NCBI GenBank assembly: GCA_900539755.1
Contig: UQDC01000020.1
Location: 1-25,980, forward strand
Source: an uncultured Alistipes sp.
Lineage (GTDB): Bacteria > Bacteroidota > Bacteroidia > Bacteroidales > Rikenellaceae
Direction of reading: 5' to 3'
Length of the DNA: 25,980 bases
Made by a program: the position numbers and the translations under genes
Part shown: piece after piece, positions 16,925 through 24,607 of the stretch
How the letters are laid out: every line of letters begins with the position of its first letter
Numbering within the stretch: position 1 is the first letter of the stretch
The notes under the pieces: generated by a model
The model's database searches: none
Seen by the model: the letters and a program-made list of their open reading frames with translations, nothing else
Told to the model about the DNA's origin: nothing

Positions 16925-16962
16925 CGATTTTGATACCACGACACACGGTGGTATCAAAATCG
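16925..16962 (+). promoter_or_regulatory. 15-bp perfect inverted repeat between clpP and clpX
   Basis: CGATTTTGATACCAC (16925-16939) is perfectly complementary to GTGGTATCAAAATCG (16948-16962), with the loop GACACACG. It begins 13 nt after the clpP stop and ends 13 nt before the clpX ATG. There is no T-run after it, so it is not an ordinary terminator. It could stabilise clpP mRNA, mark a processing site, or limit access to the clpX start. Confidence 0.75.
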
Positions 16963-16975
16963 GCATAAGCACCAT

Positions 16976-18232
16976 ATGGCAAACAACAATCACAAATATC
17001 CCCACGAAGATTGCTGCTCGTTCTGCGGACAACCTCGCAGCGAGGTGGGCGTACTGTTCACCGGCAGCGATGGATCACAAATTTGCGACCAGTGTATCGA
17101 ACGGGGACACGAAATGCTCGCTGAGAGCGAACGTATGCAACGCATGAGCGCTCCAAGAATTGAGATGGAGACGTTGCAAAAACCGGCTGAGATCAAAGCT
17201 TTCCTCGATCAATATGTCATCGGACAAGATGCCGCTAAACGATATTTGTCCGTTGCGGTGTACAACCATTACAAAAGGCTGATGCACGCACAGGAGGCCA
17301 GCGAAATCGACATTGACAAATCGAATATCATTTTGGTAGGACAGACTGGTACTGGCAAGACTTTGCTGGCCCGTACCATTGCCAAACTGCTCAACGTACC
17401 TTTCACCATTGTCGATGCGACGGTACTCACCGAAGCTGGTTATGTCGGCGAAGATGTCGAGAGCATTCTCTCCCGCCTGCTCCAGGTTGCCGATTACGAT
17501 GTGGCACAGGCTGAACGGGGTATTGTTTTCATTGACGAAATCGACAAAATCGCCCGTAAGGGAGACAATCCATCCATCACCCGCGATGTCTCAGGAGAAG
17601 GCGTACAACAGGCTCTGCTCAAAATCTTGGAGGGAACGGTTGTCAATGTACCACCTCAGGGAGGTCGCAAACACCCCGATCAGAAATTCATTCAGGTCAA
17701 TACGACCAATATTCTCTTTATTTGTGGCGGAGCATTCGACGGCATTGAAAAGAAGATTGCACAACGTCTCAACACCCAAGCTGTCGGATACGGGCAACTG
17801 CAACGTGAACGGGTCGATCGCGAGAATATGATGCAGTATATTCTGCCCCAGGACCTCAAATCATTCGGGCTGATTCCTGAGCTGATCGGACGTATGCCGG
17901 TTCTGACCTATCTCGAACCGCTCGATCGTGACGCGCTGCGTCGCATCTTGACCGAACCAAAAAATTCGATCATCAAACAGTATATCGAGCTTTTCAAACT
18001 GGATGGGATTAAGCTCACCTTCGAGCCTGCTGTGTTGGATTACATCGTGGACAAGGCGATCGAATACAAACTCGGCGCTCGTGGATTGCGCTCGATCTGC
18101 GAAAGCATCATGATGGACAGCATGTTCGAACTGCCGAGCGAAAAATCGCGTAAAAGTTTCCGTGTCACATTGAACTACGCCAAGAGTAAAATTGAGACCG
18201 ACAAATTTTTGAAACTCAAAGCAGCAAATTAA
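16976..18232 (+). CDS. clpX: ATP-dependent Clp protease ATP-binding subunit ClpX
   Basis: 418 aa AAA+ unfoldase that feeds substrates to ClpP. The N-terminal zinc finger has C14, C17, C37 and C40. Walker A is GQTGTGKT (122-129), the pore-1 loop is GYVGED (155-160), and Walker B is IVFIDEIDK (183-191). The RKH pore loop is present in PPQGGRKHPDQKF, and sensor 2 in KLGARGLRS. The ClpP-docking tripeptide (IGF in E. coli) appears to be VGY in TQAVGYGQ, within the tolerated pattern. It is cotranscribed with clpP unless the intergenic hairpin separates them, and is closed by the terminator at 18259-18296. Confidence 0.97.
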   Translation: MANNNHKYPHEDCCSFCGQPRSEVGVLFTGSDGSQICDQCIERGHEMLAESERMQRMSAPRIEMETLQKPAEIKAFLDQYVIGQDAAKRYLSVAVYNHYKRLMHAQEASEIDIDKSNIILVGQTGTGKTLLARTIAKLLNVPFTIVDATVLTEAGYVGEDVESILSRLLQVADYDVAQAERGIVFIDEIDKIARKGDNPSITRDVSGEGVQQALLKILEGTVVNVPPQGGRKHPDQKFIQVNTTNILFICGGAFDGIEKKIAQRLNTQAVGYGQLQRERVDRENMMQYILPQDLKSFGLIPELIGRMPVLTYLEPLDRDALRRILTEPKNSIIKQYIELFKLDGIKLTFEPAVLDYIVDKAIEYKLGARGLRSICESIMMDSMFELPSEKSRKSFRVTLNYAKSKIETDKFLKLKAAN

Positions 18233-18258
18233 GAGAACCAACCACCACCTATAACACC

Positions 18259-18296
18259 GCAGCAGGCTACTTGAAAAGGTAGTCTGCTGCTATTTT
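18259..18296 (+). terminator. Terminator after clpX
   Basis: GCAGCAG and CTACTT (18259-18272) pair with AGGTAG and CTGCTGC (18277-18290), with one unpaired base in each arm and a short A-rich loop, followed by TATTTTATT. Confidence 0.8.
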
Positions 18297-18730
18297 ATTC
18301 GGATCTCTTCCAGCAGCCAACCAACTGATTATCATCAGTTCTCCCGTAAACATCAAGAGTTTGCTAATTCTTTATTTCAGAATAGATCCGATGAATCAAA
18401 ATGCATTCAATTTTCTTGCATAGATTTTTAGAAGATGTTTGCATTTCAGAGACACATACATTTCATTGATTCATTTCCGCATAGATCGCATGAAATTCGA
18501 TGTAGCTCCCCGCTTTTATTCCCCAGTTAATAAAAATGAAGGACAGAATGGGCAAAAACGAATGAGGAACCTCTACGGATATGAGGGAATTGATGAACAC
18601 TGTTGAAAACAGGCGCAAACGTGAGATACGGGAGGTACAGGAAGTAACGAGAGGCAACAAAAATACTCAAAAGCGGGAAGAGAACTCCTACAAAAAAGCG
18701 CCATAGATCGGTCAAAAAATAACCGTTAAA
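18297..18730. other. Intergenic gap between clpX and the thioredoxin-like gene
   Basis: No gene I can support. AACTGAT (18323-18329) and ATCAGTT (18334-18340) form a 7-bp inverted repeat with a 4-nt loop. On the minus strand an open frame (18527-18730) continues in the same frame after the thioredoxin-like gene's stop codon, for about 67 codons, with a hydrophobic translation (FFVGVLFPLLSIFVASRYF). It starts only with TTG. T-rich DNA gives such translations by chance, but a small membrane peptide is possible. Confidence 0.3.
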
Positions 18731-19195
18731 TTACAAGGCTTGTTCGAGGTCCACAATAGTCAGGCGGGCTGAATGTCCGAACCACAATACACGTCCCTTC
18801 GCATCCAACAAAACACTAAACGGAACGAATCGAACTCCATACGCATTGAATGTTTTACCGGCATCGTCCAAAGCCACTGCAAAAGCATAATTTTCGCCTT
18901 TCAGCAAGGGAATAATCCGATCTCTGTCTTCGTTCGCCAACACCAACACATCAATTTTTCCGGCATAATCACCGGCTAATTTATTCAATTCAGGAAGCCG
19001 ATCACGACAAGGTTCACTCGCCGAATAAAAAAATTCGATTAACATGGGACGATCTTTCTGCAAGGTGCCATGCAGATATTCGGACGTCTTCAACTCAGAC
19101 ACCCGTGAGCCGATCACTAAATTCTGCGCCTGCACGCTCGAGTGAATACCCAAGATTCCCCACAGCGCCAACAACACTAAAATCGATCTTTTCAT
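18731..19195 (-). CDS. Secreted thioredoxin-fold (TlpA/AhpC-like) protein with an SxxC active site
   Basis: 154 aa with a signal peptide (MKRSILVLLALWGILG...SVQAQ, cleavage near residue 23), so periplasmic or membrane-facing. The thioredoxin fold is visible: RPMLIEFFYSASEPCRDRLPELNKLAG, a helix, KIDVLVLANEDRD, and the cis-proline strand GVRFVPFSVLLDAKGRV. Where TlpA proteins have WCGPC, this one has A-S60-E-P-C63: the nucleophilic first Cys is Ser (codon AGT) and the second Cys is kept. It should not perform normal dithiol exchange; a monothiol, chaperone or peroxiredoxin-like role is possible. The ATG at 19195 is chosen because the signal peptide begins there and a TATATTTG -7 box lies at 19265-19272; the longer open frame to 19267 would overlap that box. 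Confidence 0.8.
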   Translation of the reverse strand: MKRSILVLLALWGILGIHSSVQAQNLVIGSRVSELKTSEYLHGTLQKDRPMLIEFFYSASEPCRDRLPELNKLAGDYAGKIDVLVLANEDRDRIIPLLKGENYAFAVALDDAGKTFNAYGVRFVPFSVLLDAKGRVLWFGHSARLTIVDLEQAL

Positions 19196-19264
19196 CGTCT
19201 CAATCCGTTTAACATAAGCCTGCCTATCACAGAGTATGGTTGCGTGATCACAAGCTCGATAAAA

Positions 19265-19272
19265 CAAATATA
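19265..19272 (-). promoter_or_regulatory. -7 element for the thioredoxin-like gene
   Basis: On the minus strand this reads TATATTTG, a match to TAnnTTTG, about 70 nt upstream of the ATG at 19195. No good -33 box is seen. Confidence 0.45.
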
Positions 19273-19596
19273 ACCTTTTCTTTTAATATAACGTGATCTT
19301 AGCCATAAAGTTTTATCGCCGACGCAGATTCCTCGTTCCTTGTTTGCAACCTCATTTTGTCCCGCATTTACACTCACATGCCATTGGCACACTACAAACA
19401 GCATAACTCATATCCCCATACTGACTCATTTTTGCGATCATCGATCCGATCAGCTACTACACCGTCAAATAGCTTCCCACTATGCCAATAATCCTTCAAT
19501 TTCGCCGTTTAACCAAACAATTAATATCCTTTTTGTCTGCAAACTATATCCAAAAGGCGCATGACAATGTTTTTCTTGAAAAAAATTAAAAATTCC
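19273..19596. other. Intergenic gap, nothing recognised
   Basis: About 320 bases between the promoter of the thioredoxin-like gene and that of the methylmalonyl-CoA operon. A/T- and C-rich sequence without a convincing gene, RNA or repeat. Confidence 0.4.
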
Positions 19597-19627
19597 TCTG
19601 AAAAGTCCAGAAATACGGCTAAATTTG
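19597..19627 (+). promoter_or_regulatory. Promoter of the methylmalonyl-CoA epimerase/decarboxylase operon
   Basis: TCTG at 19597-19600 (one mismatch to TTTG), a 19-nt spacer, then TAAATTTG at 19620-19627. The start would be near 19634, leaving an A/T-rich leader of about 84 nt. Confidence 0.65.
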
Positions 19628-19717
19628 TAAGGTTCTAAAAAAATAATTAGATCTCATTAATTTACAGACAGTTAACAATAAACACATAAATAACACAACA
19701 ATAAAAACATTACGATC

Positions 19718-20143
19718 ATGAAACCATCACACATTGAACATCTGGGTATCGCGGTCAAAAGTCTTGAAACTGCTATTCCTCTGTGGGAAAAATTGCTGGG
19801 CACCAAATGCTACAGCATCGAAGAGGTTCCTGCACAGAAAGTACGTACAGCTTTCTTGAAGATCGGTCAGACCAAAATCGAATTGCTCGAATCAACCGCT
19901 GAAGATGGCCCTATCGCAAAATTCATCGAAAAACGCGGCGAAGGCATTCAGCATGTGGCATTTGCAGTTGAAGGTTTGGGCAGCGTATTGGCAGAATGTG
20001 CTGAATCAGGCATCCAACTCATCGACAAAACTCCACGCGGCGGTGCCGAAGGTCTTAACATCGCATTCCTCCACCCAAAATCGACCGGCGGTGTTCTTAC
20101 TGAACTTTGCGAAGATCCCAAAGGTTGCGAATGTGGCAAATAA
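19718..20143 (+). CDS. mce: Methylmalonyl-CoA epimerase
   Basis: 141 aa, vicinal oxygen chelate fold. It interconverts (R)- and (S)-methylmalonyl-CoA, linking B12-dependent methylmalonyl-CoA mutase to the decarboxylase encoded just downstream. Visible features: IEHLGIAVKSLE with H8, KIELLE around E55-E58, GIQHVAFAV with H79, and GGVLTELCED with E129; these fit the metal-ligand positions of the family. The C-terminus carries three cysteines within nine residues (C131, C137, C139 in CEDPKGCECGK), which is not needed for the VOC fold. It is the first gene of the operon, 32 nt before mmdA. No mutase gene lies in this window. Confidence 0.93.
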   Translation: MKPSHIEHLGIAVKSLETAIPLWEKLLGTKCYSIEEVPAQKVRTAFLKIGQTKIELLESTAEDGPIAKFIEKRGEGIQHVAFAVEGLGSVLAECAESGIQLIDKTPRGGAEGLNIAFLHPKSTGGVLTELCEDPKGCECGK

Positions 20144-20175
20144 ACCTTGTCTAAACCAGTAGATTCGACCAAATA

Positions 20176-21738
20176 ATGAGTAGTAATCAGGATAAAATCA
20201 AAGAACTGATCTCCTTCCGCGAACAAGCCAAAATGGGAGGAGGACAGAAAAGAATCGATTCGCAGCACAAAAAAGGCAAACTAACTGCCCGCGAACGTAT
20301 TGAAATGCTCCTCGATGAAGGATCATTCGAAGAGTTCGATATGTTCGTAAAACACCGCTGCACCAATTTCGGTATCGAAAAAGAGAGCTATTTCGGCGAC
20401 GGTGTAGTAACCGGTTACGGTACTATCGACGGACGTCTGGTATACGTCTTCTCTCAGGACTTCACCATTTTCGGTGGTTCACTGTCTGAAACTTTCGCAG
20501 CCAAAATCTGCAAAGTGATGGATATGGCTATGAAAAACGGTGCTCCTGTGATCGGTATCAACGACTCAGGTGGAGCCCGTATCCAGGAGGGAGTCAACAG
20601 CCTTTCAGGATACACTGAGATTTTCCAACGCAATATCCTGGCTTCAGGTGTAATTCCTCAGGTCTCGGCGATCTTCGGACCTTGCGCAGGTGGCGCCGTA
20701 TATTCACCGGCACTGACTGACTTCATTTTGATGAATCAGGGCACCAGCTACATGTTCGTAACCGGACCGAAAGTGGTAAAAACCGTCACCGGTGAAGAGG
20801 TTACACAGGAACAACTGGGAGGTGCAGCCGTACACGCAGCCAAGAGCGGTGTAGCCCACTTCGTTGTAGATAACGAAGAGGACGGTATCAAAACGCTCCG
20901 CAAGCTGTTGAGCTTCCTGCCGTCGAACAACCTCGAAGAGGCTCCGATGGTAGCTTGCAACGATGCTATCGACCGTCTGGAGGATTCTCTCAACGAAATT
21001 ATTCCTGACAATCCGAACAAACCTTACGATGTATTGGAGGTTATCCGTGCCATTGTCGACAACGGTGACTTCTTCGAAAGCCAGAAACAGTTTGCAGCCA
21101 ATATCGTAACCGGATTCGGCCGTTTCAACGGACAAAGCGTCGGCATCATCGCCAACCAGCCAAAATATATGGCCGGCGTGCTCGACATCAACGCATCGCG
21201 TAAAGCAGCCCGTTTCGTACGTTTCTGCGACGCTTTCAATATTCCGATCGTAACCCTCGTGGACGTTCCCGGTTTCTTGCCCGGTACCGGTCAGGAGTAT
21301 GGTGGTATCATTATCCACGGCGCAAAACTGCTGTTCGCATACGGTGAAGCAACCGTACCTAAAGTTACGGTTATCCTGCGCAAAGCTTATGGCGGTGCAT
21401 ACTGCGTGATGAGTTCAAAACACCTGCGTGGCGATATCAACTACGCATGGCCTACCGGCGAGATTGCCGTTATGGGTCCCAAAGGTGCCATTGAGGTGCT
21501 CGAATCGAAACAGATCGCAGCTATCGAAGACGAAGCTAAAAAAGCTGAATTCATTGCCGAAAAAGAGAACGATTACCGCGACAAATTCGCTAACCCATAT
21601 GTGGCTGCACAATATGGCTACATTGATGATGTGATCGAACCGCGTAACACCCGTTTCCGTATCATCCGTGCTCTGCAATCGCTTTCAACCAAAAAGTTGT
21701 CCAACCCTGCCAAAAAGCACTCTAATATTCCGTTGTAA
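20176..21738 (+). CDS. mmdA: Methylmalonyl-CoA decarboxylase alpha subunit (biotin-dependent carboxyltransferase)
   Basis: 520 aa, acyl-CoA carboxyltransferase family (two crotonase-like halves). It moves the carboxyl group of (S)-methylmalonyl-CoA to the biotin of the carrier protein, releasing propionyl-CoA, at the cytosolic side. Signatures: KLTARERIEMLLDEGSFEE (35-53), QDFTIFGGSLSE, the first oxyanion loop GINDSGGARIQEG (about 127-139), and in the C-terminal half VPGFLPGTGQEYGG and KAYGGAYCVMSSK. By sequence alone it could also be propionyl-CoA carboxylase beta. The adjacent OadB-type pump, OadG-like subunit and biotin carrier, and the lack of a biotin carboxylase gene here, favour the decarboxylase. 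Its stop overlaps the next ATG by one base (TAATG). Confidence 0.92.
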   Translation: MSSNQDKIKELISFREQAKMGGGQKRIDSQHKKGKLTARERIEMLLDEGSFEEFDMFVKHRCTNFGIEKESYFGDGVVTGYGTIDGRLVYVFSQDFTIFGGSLSETFAAKICKVMDMAMKNGAPVIGINDSGGARIQEGVNSLSGYTEIFQRNILASGVIPQVSAIFGPCAGGAVYSPALTDFILMNQGTSYMFVTGPKVVKTVTGEEVTQEQLGGAAVHAAKSGVAHFVVDNEEDGIKTLRKLLSFLPSNNLEEAPMVACNDAIDRLEDSLNEIIPDNPNKPYDVLEVIRAIVDNGDFFESQKQFAANIVTGFGRFNGQSVGIIANQPKYMAGVLDINASRKAARFVRFCDAFNIPIVTLVDVPGFLPGTGQEYGGIIIHGAKLLFAYGEATVPKVTVILRKAYGGAYCVMSSKHLRGDINYAWPTGEIAVMGPKGAIEVLESKQIAAIEDEAKKAEFIAEKENDYRDKFANPYVAAQYGYIDDVIEPRNTRFRIIRALQSLSTKKLSNPAKKHSNIPL

Positions 21739-22715
21739 TGAAGAGAGTATTATTGTCAGGACTGCTTCTGTTGCTGGGTGCGGCACCGGCCACCTTTGCT
21801 CAGGGAGCAAAGGATGTAATTATCAACGAGTTGTTGGTTAAAAACCGCAACAACTATCAAGATGATTACGGCCACCGCGTATCGTGGATCGAGTTGCGCA
21901 ATGCAGGTCACTCAAAAATTGATCTGGCCAGTTGCTACCTCGTTCTCGAAACCAACGGCAAGAACTTCTCGTACCGTATTCCCAAGGGGGATACCCGTAC
22001 GACCCTCGCTCCGGGAGGATACGTCGTATTCTTCTGTGAAGGTTCCGAAACCAAAGGCACCTTCCATACGAATTTCACGCTGACGGGTGAGACTTCAGAT
22101 CCGGCAACCCTGCCGGGTTACACGCCTGACTCGGTAGATACTCAACTGCCCAACCAGTTGGTGACTTTATCATTCCTCGACGCCAATGGCCGCGATACGA
22201 TCGACAAAGTCACCTACAATCTGGCAGACCAAAAGGCCGATATCTCAATCGGACGTACTTTGGCCGCCGATGGCAGTCAGGATGTTGTTTTCACAGCATT
22301 GACCAGCACCACGCCCAATGCTACCAACGACATCAATCCGCCGATGCCTAAACACGAAAGGATGCGTCAGGCCGACCCACACGGTTTTACGATGACAATT
22401 ACCGCTGTTGCGGTGGTATTCTCGGCACTGATCCTTCTTTACTTTGCTTTCTGGGCTTTGGGTAAGATCATGATCCGAATCGCCAAACGCAACAAACAAA
22501 AGGCAGCTGGTGTCTCTGTCGCTCCGACTGAGAAGAAAAAGGATGACGGAGCCATTGTAGGTGCCGAAATCGCAGCAATCGGTATGGCACTGAAGATGTA
22601 CCAGGATGAGATGCACGACATCGAATCACATGTATTGACCATCAACCGTGTCGCCAAGGCTTACTCACCGTGGAGCTCCAAAATCTACGGTCTGACTCAG
22701 CCGCTTCACAAATAG
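21738..22715 (+). CDS. Lamin-tail-domain / OadG fusion, gamma-like subunit of the decarboxylase pump
   Basis: 325 aa. A signal peptide (MKRVLLSGLLLLLGAAPATFAQ) is followed by a lamin tail domain-like beta-sandwich at about 25-190: DVIINELLVKNRNNYQDDYG, SWIELRNAGHSKIDLASCYL, LAPGGYVVFFCEG. A linker of charged and Pro residues leads to one membrane helix (about 218-240, TITAVAVVFSALILLYFAFW) and a basic, OadG-like segment GKIMIRIAKRNKQK. The C-terminal tail to 325 is cytosolic. OadG in other bacteria is a short one-helix protein that holds the alpha and beta subunits together and binds metal; here the same helix carries a large periplasmic domain. Translation is coupled to mmdA by TAATG. I recall the same architecture in other Bacteroidales; the job of the lamin-tail part is unknown. 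Confidence 0.83.
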   Translation: MKRVLLSGLLLLLGAAPATFAQGAKDVIINELLVKNRNNYQDDYGHRVSWIELRNAGHSKIDLASCYLVLETNGKNFSYRIPKGDTRTTLAPGGYVVFFCEGSETKGTFHTNFTLTGETSDPATLPGYTPDSVDTQLPNQLVTLSFLDANGRDTIDKVTYNLADQKADISIGRTLAADGSQDVVFTALTSTTPNATNDINPPMPKHERMRQADPHGFTMTITAVAVVFSALILLYFAFWALGKIMIRIAKRNKQKAAGVSVAPTEKKKDDGAIVGAEIAAIGMALKMYQDEMHDIESHVLTINRVAKAYSPWSSKIYGLTQPLHK

Positions 22716-22757
22716 CCGTAAGCGAGAAATCAGTTCAAAACAGAAAAATAAGACAAC

Positions 22758-23198
22758 ATGAAGGAATATAAATTCAACATCCACGGAACCGAATACGAGG
22801 TTTCCATCAACAGTGTGGAGGATAACATCGCCGACGTTACCGTGAACGGTACTCAATATGAAGTGGAGATCGAAGGCAAGACTTCTAAGGTGATCAAAGT
22901 GACCAAACCGACACCGGCTTCGACCTCTGCCGCAACGACTGCCGAAGTGATATCGACTGCCAAAGCCGCTGCCAAGAAGAGTGCAGGTGCGGCTGTCAAG
23001 AGTCCGCTGCCAGGCGTAATCGTCGATATCAAAGTACGTCAAGGTGATCGTGTAACTGCAGGTCAACATCTGCTGGTACTCGAAGCGATGAAGATGGAGA
23101 ACAATATCGACGCCGATCGCGACGGCATCATTGTAGAGCTGAAAGTAAACAAAGGAGATTCAGTTCTGGAAGGTGACACACTTTTAACGATCGGATAG
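22758..23198 (+). CDS. Biotin carboxyl carrier subunit of the methylmalonyl-CoA decarboxylase
   Basis: 146 aa. An N-terminal segment (1-45, MKEYKFNIHGTEYEVSI) is followed by an Ala/Thr/Pro-rich flexible linker (about 50-80) and a C-terminal biotinyl domain. That domain begins VKSPLPGVIVDIKV and carries the biotinylation site EAMKMEN, so biotin is attached at K112. It carries CO2 from the carboxyltransferase to the membrane beta subunit. It lies 42 nt after the LTD-OadG gene and 3 nt before the beta subunit, a usual arrangement for Na+-translocating decarboxylases. Confidence 0.94.
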   Translation: MKEYKFNIHGTEYEVSINSVEDNIADVTVNGTQYEVEIEGKTSKVIKVTKPTPASTSAATTAEVISTAKAAAKKSAGAAVKSPLPGVIVDIKVRQGDRVTAGQHLLVLEAMKMENNIDADRDGIIVELKVNKGDSVLEGDTLLTIG

Positions 23199-23201
23199 GC
23201 T

Positions 23202-24383
23202 ATGTTGGCAGAAGTAACCACAGCAAGCACAGGTTTCTTCTCGTTTTTAGGGGAGAATCTGAACCAGATCATTGCAAACACAGGGTTTGCCAACATTACG
23301 GTTGGTCACCTGGTTATGATTCTGGTCGGCTTGGCCTTCTTGTACCTGGCCATCAGCCGCAACTTCGAGCCGATGCTGCTCGTGCCGATCGGATTCGGCA
23401 TTCTGGTCGGTAACATTCCGTTTACTCCCGGTATGGAAATCGGTATTTATGAAGACGGATCCGTACTGAATTATCTCTATTTCGGTGTGATCAAAGGAGT
23501 CTATCCACCGCTGATCTTTTTGGGTATCGGAGCGATGACCGATTTCTCGGCCCTGATCTCCAATCCAAAACTGATGTTGGTCGGTGCAGCTGCCCAGATC
23601 GGTATCTTCATCACCTATATGGGAGCATTGGCTTTAGGCTTCAATGCTGCTGAAGCCGGTGCTATCGGTATCATCGGTGGTGCAGATGGTCCGACTGCAA
23701 TCTTCCTGACCAGTAAATTGGCTCCGGATCTGTTGGGTGCAATTTCAATCTCAGCATACTCTTATATGGCTCTCGTGCCAGTGATTCAGCCTCCCGTTAT
23801 GCGCCTGCTGACCACCAAAAAAGAGCGTCTGATCCGCATGAAACCACCCCGTCAGGTATCAACCACCGAAAAGATCCTCTTCCCGATCATCGGTCTGTTG
23901 TTAACGACCTTCGTCGTTCCGTCAGCTATTCCGCTGCTGGGAACCCTCTTCTTCGGTAACCTGCTCAAAGAGTGTGGTGTCACCAAACGTTTGGCCAACA
24001 CTGCCAGCGGTTCCATGACCGATATCGTGACGATTCTGTTGGGCTTTACCGTAGGTGCTTCGACTCAGGCAACCACATTCCTGACACCGAAATCAATCTA
24101 CATCTTCATTATGGGAGCATTTGCATTCTTCGTAGCTTCGGCTTGCGGTGTACTCTTTGTGAAGTTCTTCAACCTGTTCCTGCCTAAAGATGCGAAGATC
24201 AACCCGCTGATCGGTAATGCCGGCGTATCTGCTGTGCCTGCCGCAGCCCGCGTATCGCAGGAAATGGGTCAGAAATATGACAAATCGAATTACCTGCTGA
24301 TGCATGCTATGGGTCCGAATGTGGCCGGTGTGATCGGTAGTGCCGTAGCAGCCGGTGTTCTGCTGGCCTTCCTGGCACAGTAG
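23202..24383 (+). CDS. Na+-translocating decarboxylase beta subunit (OadB/MmdB type)
   Basis: 393 aa integral membrane protein with about ten hydrophobic segments. It decarboxylates carboxybiotin and uses the energy to export Na+. Family signatures: GIGAMTDFSALISNPKLMLVGAAAQ, GIIGGADGPTAIFLTSKLAP with the conserved Asp, NTASGSMTDIVTILLGFTVGAST, and GNAGVSAVPAAARVSQEMG. Length is near that of MmdB/OadB proteins. It begins 3 nt after the biotin carrier stop, and the hairpin at 24432-24482 ends the operon. Confidence 0.95.
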   Translation: MLAEVTTASTGFFSFLGENLNQIIANTGFANITVGHLVMILVGLAFLYLAISRNFEPMLLVPIGFGILVGNIPFTPGMEIGIYEDGSVLNYLYFGVIKGVYPPLIFLGIGAMTDFSALISNPKLMLVGAAAQIGIFITYMGALALGFNAAEAGAIGIIGGADGPTAIFLTSKLAPDLLGAISISAYSYMALVPVIQPPVMRLLTTKKERLIRMKPPRQVSTTEKILFPIIGLLLTTFVVPSAIPLLGTLFFGNLLKECGVTKRLANTASGSMTDIVTILLGFTVGASTQATTFLTPKSIYIFIMGAFAFFVASACGVLFVKFFNLFLPKDAKINPLIGNAGVSAVPAAARVSQEMGQKYDKSNYLLMHAMGPNVAGVIGSAVAAGVLLAFLAQ

Positions 24384-24431
24384 TCCGACCAATAATTTAA
24401 GGGCTATCGCATGGTGGCCTTGAAATCAGAT

Positions 24432-24482
24432 GAGCGATCTCGCCAAAACATCATTTGTATGTTTTAGCGAGATCGCTCTTTA
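24432..24482 (+). terminator. Terminator of the methylmalonyl-CoA decarboxylase operon
   Basis: GAGCGATCTCGC (24432-24443) pairs with GCGAGATCGCTC (24467-24478). AAAACA (24445-24450) pairs with TGTTTT (24460-24465) above one mismatch. A short T tract follows the stem (TT at 24479-24481). Confidence 0.82.
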
Positions 24483-24507
24483 CATAGGTAAGGTATACCC
24501 ACACAAT

Positions 24508-24570
24508 AAACGAAGTTCGGAAAAGCTGCGCTATGACAAATAGTCCTCCTTATTCCGGACTTCGTTTTTA
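24508..24570 (+). ncRNA. Second, long-loop hairpin: possible structured RNA or backup terminator
   Basis: AAACGAAGTTCGGAA (24508-24522) pairs with TTCCGGACTTCGTTT (24553-24567), 15 pairs including one G-U, followed by TTTTA. The 30-nt loop contains CTAT/ATAG (24531-24534 and 24540-24543), able to form a small inner hairpin, and the sequence CCTCCTTA. A plain terminator does not need so long a loop. No promoter of its own was seen. Confidence 0.4.
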
Positions 24571-24607
24571 ATGATCACTGTTCAGCATTTTCCCCTCTAC
24601 TACTCCA

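Noticed and set aside
18463..18730. Two overlapping minus-strand frames that could be joined by a frameshift into a small membrane protein after the thioredoxin-like gene
   Set aside because: Both start only with TTG, neither resembles a known family, and T-rich DNA gives hydrophobic translations in any frame.
20176..21738. Propionyl-CoA carboxylase beta subunit as the name for the carboxyltransferase
   Set aside because: The same family, but the operon has an OadB-type pump, an OadG-like subunit and a separate biotin carrier, and no biotin carboxylase, which fits the decarboxylase better.
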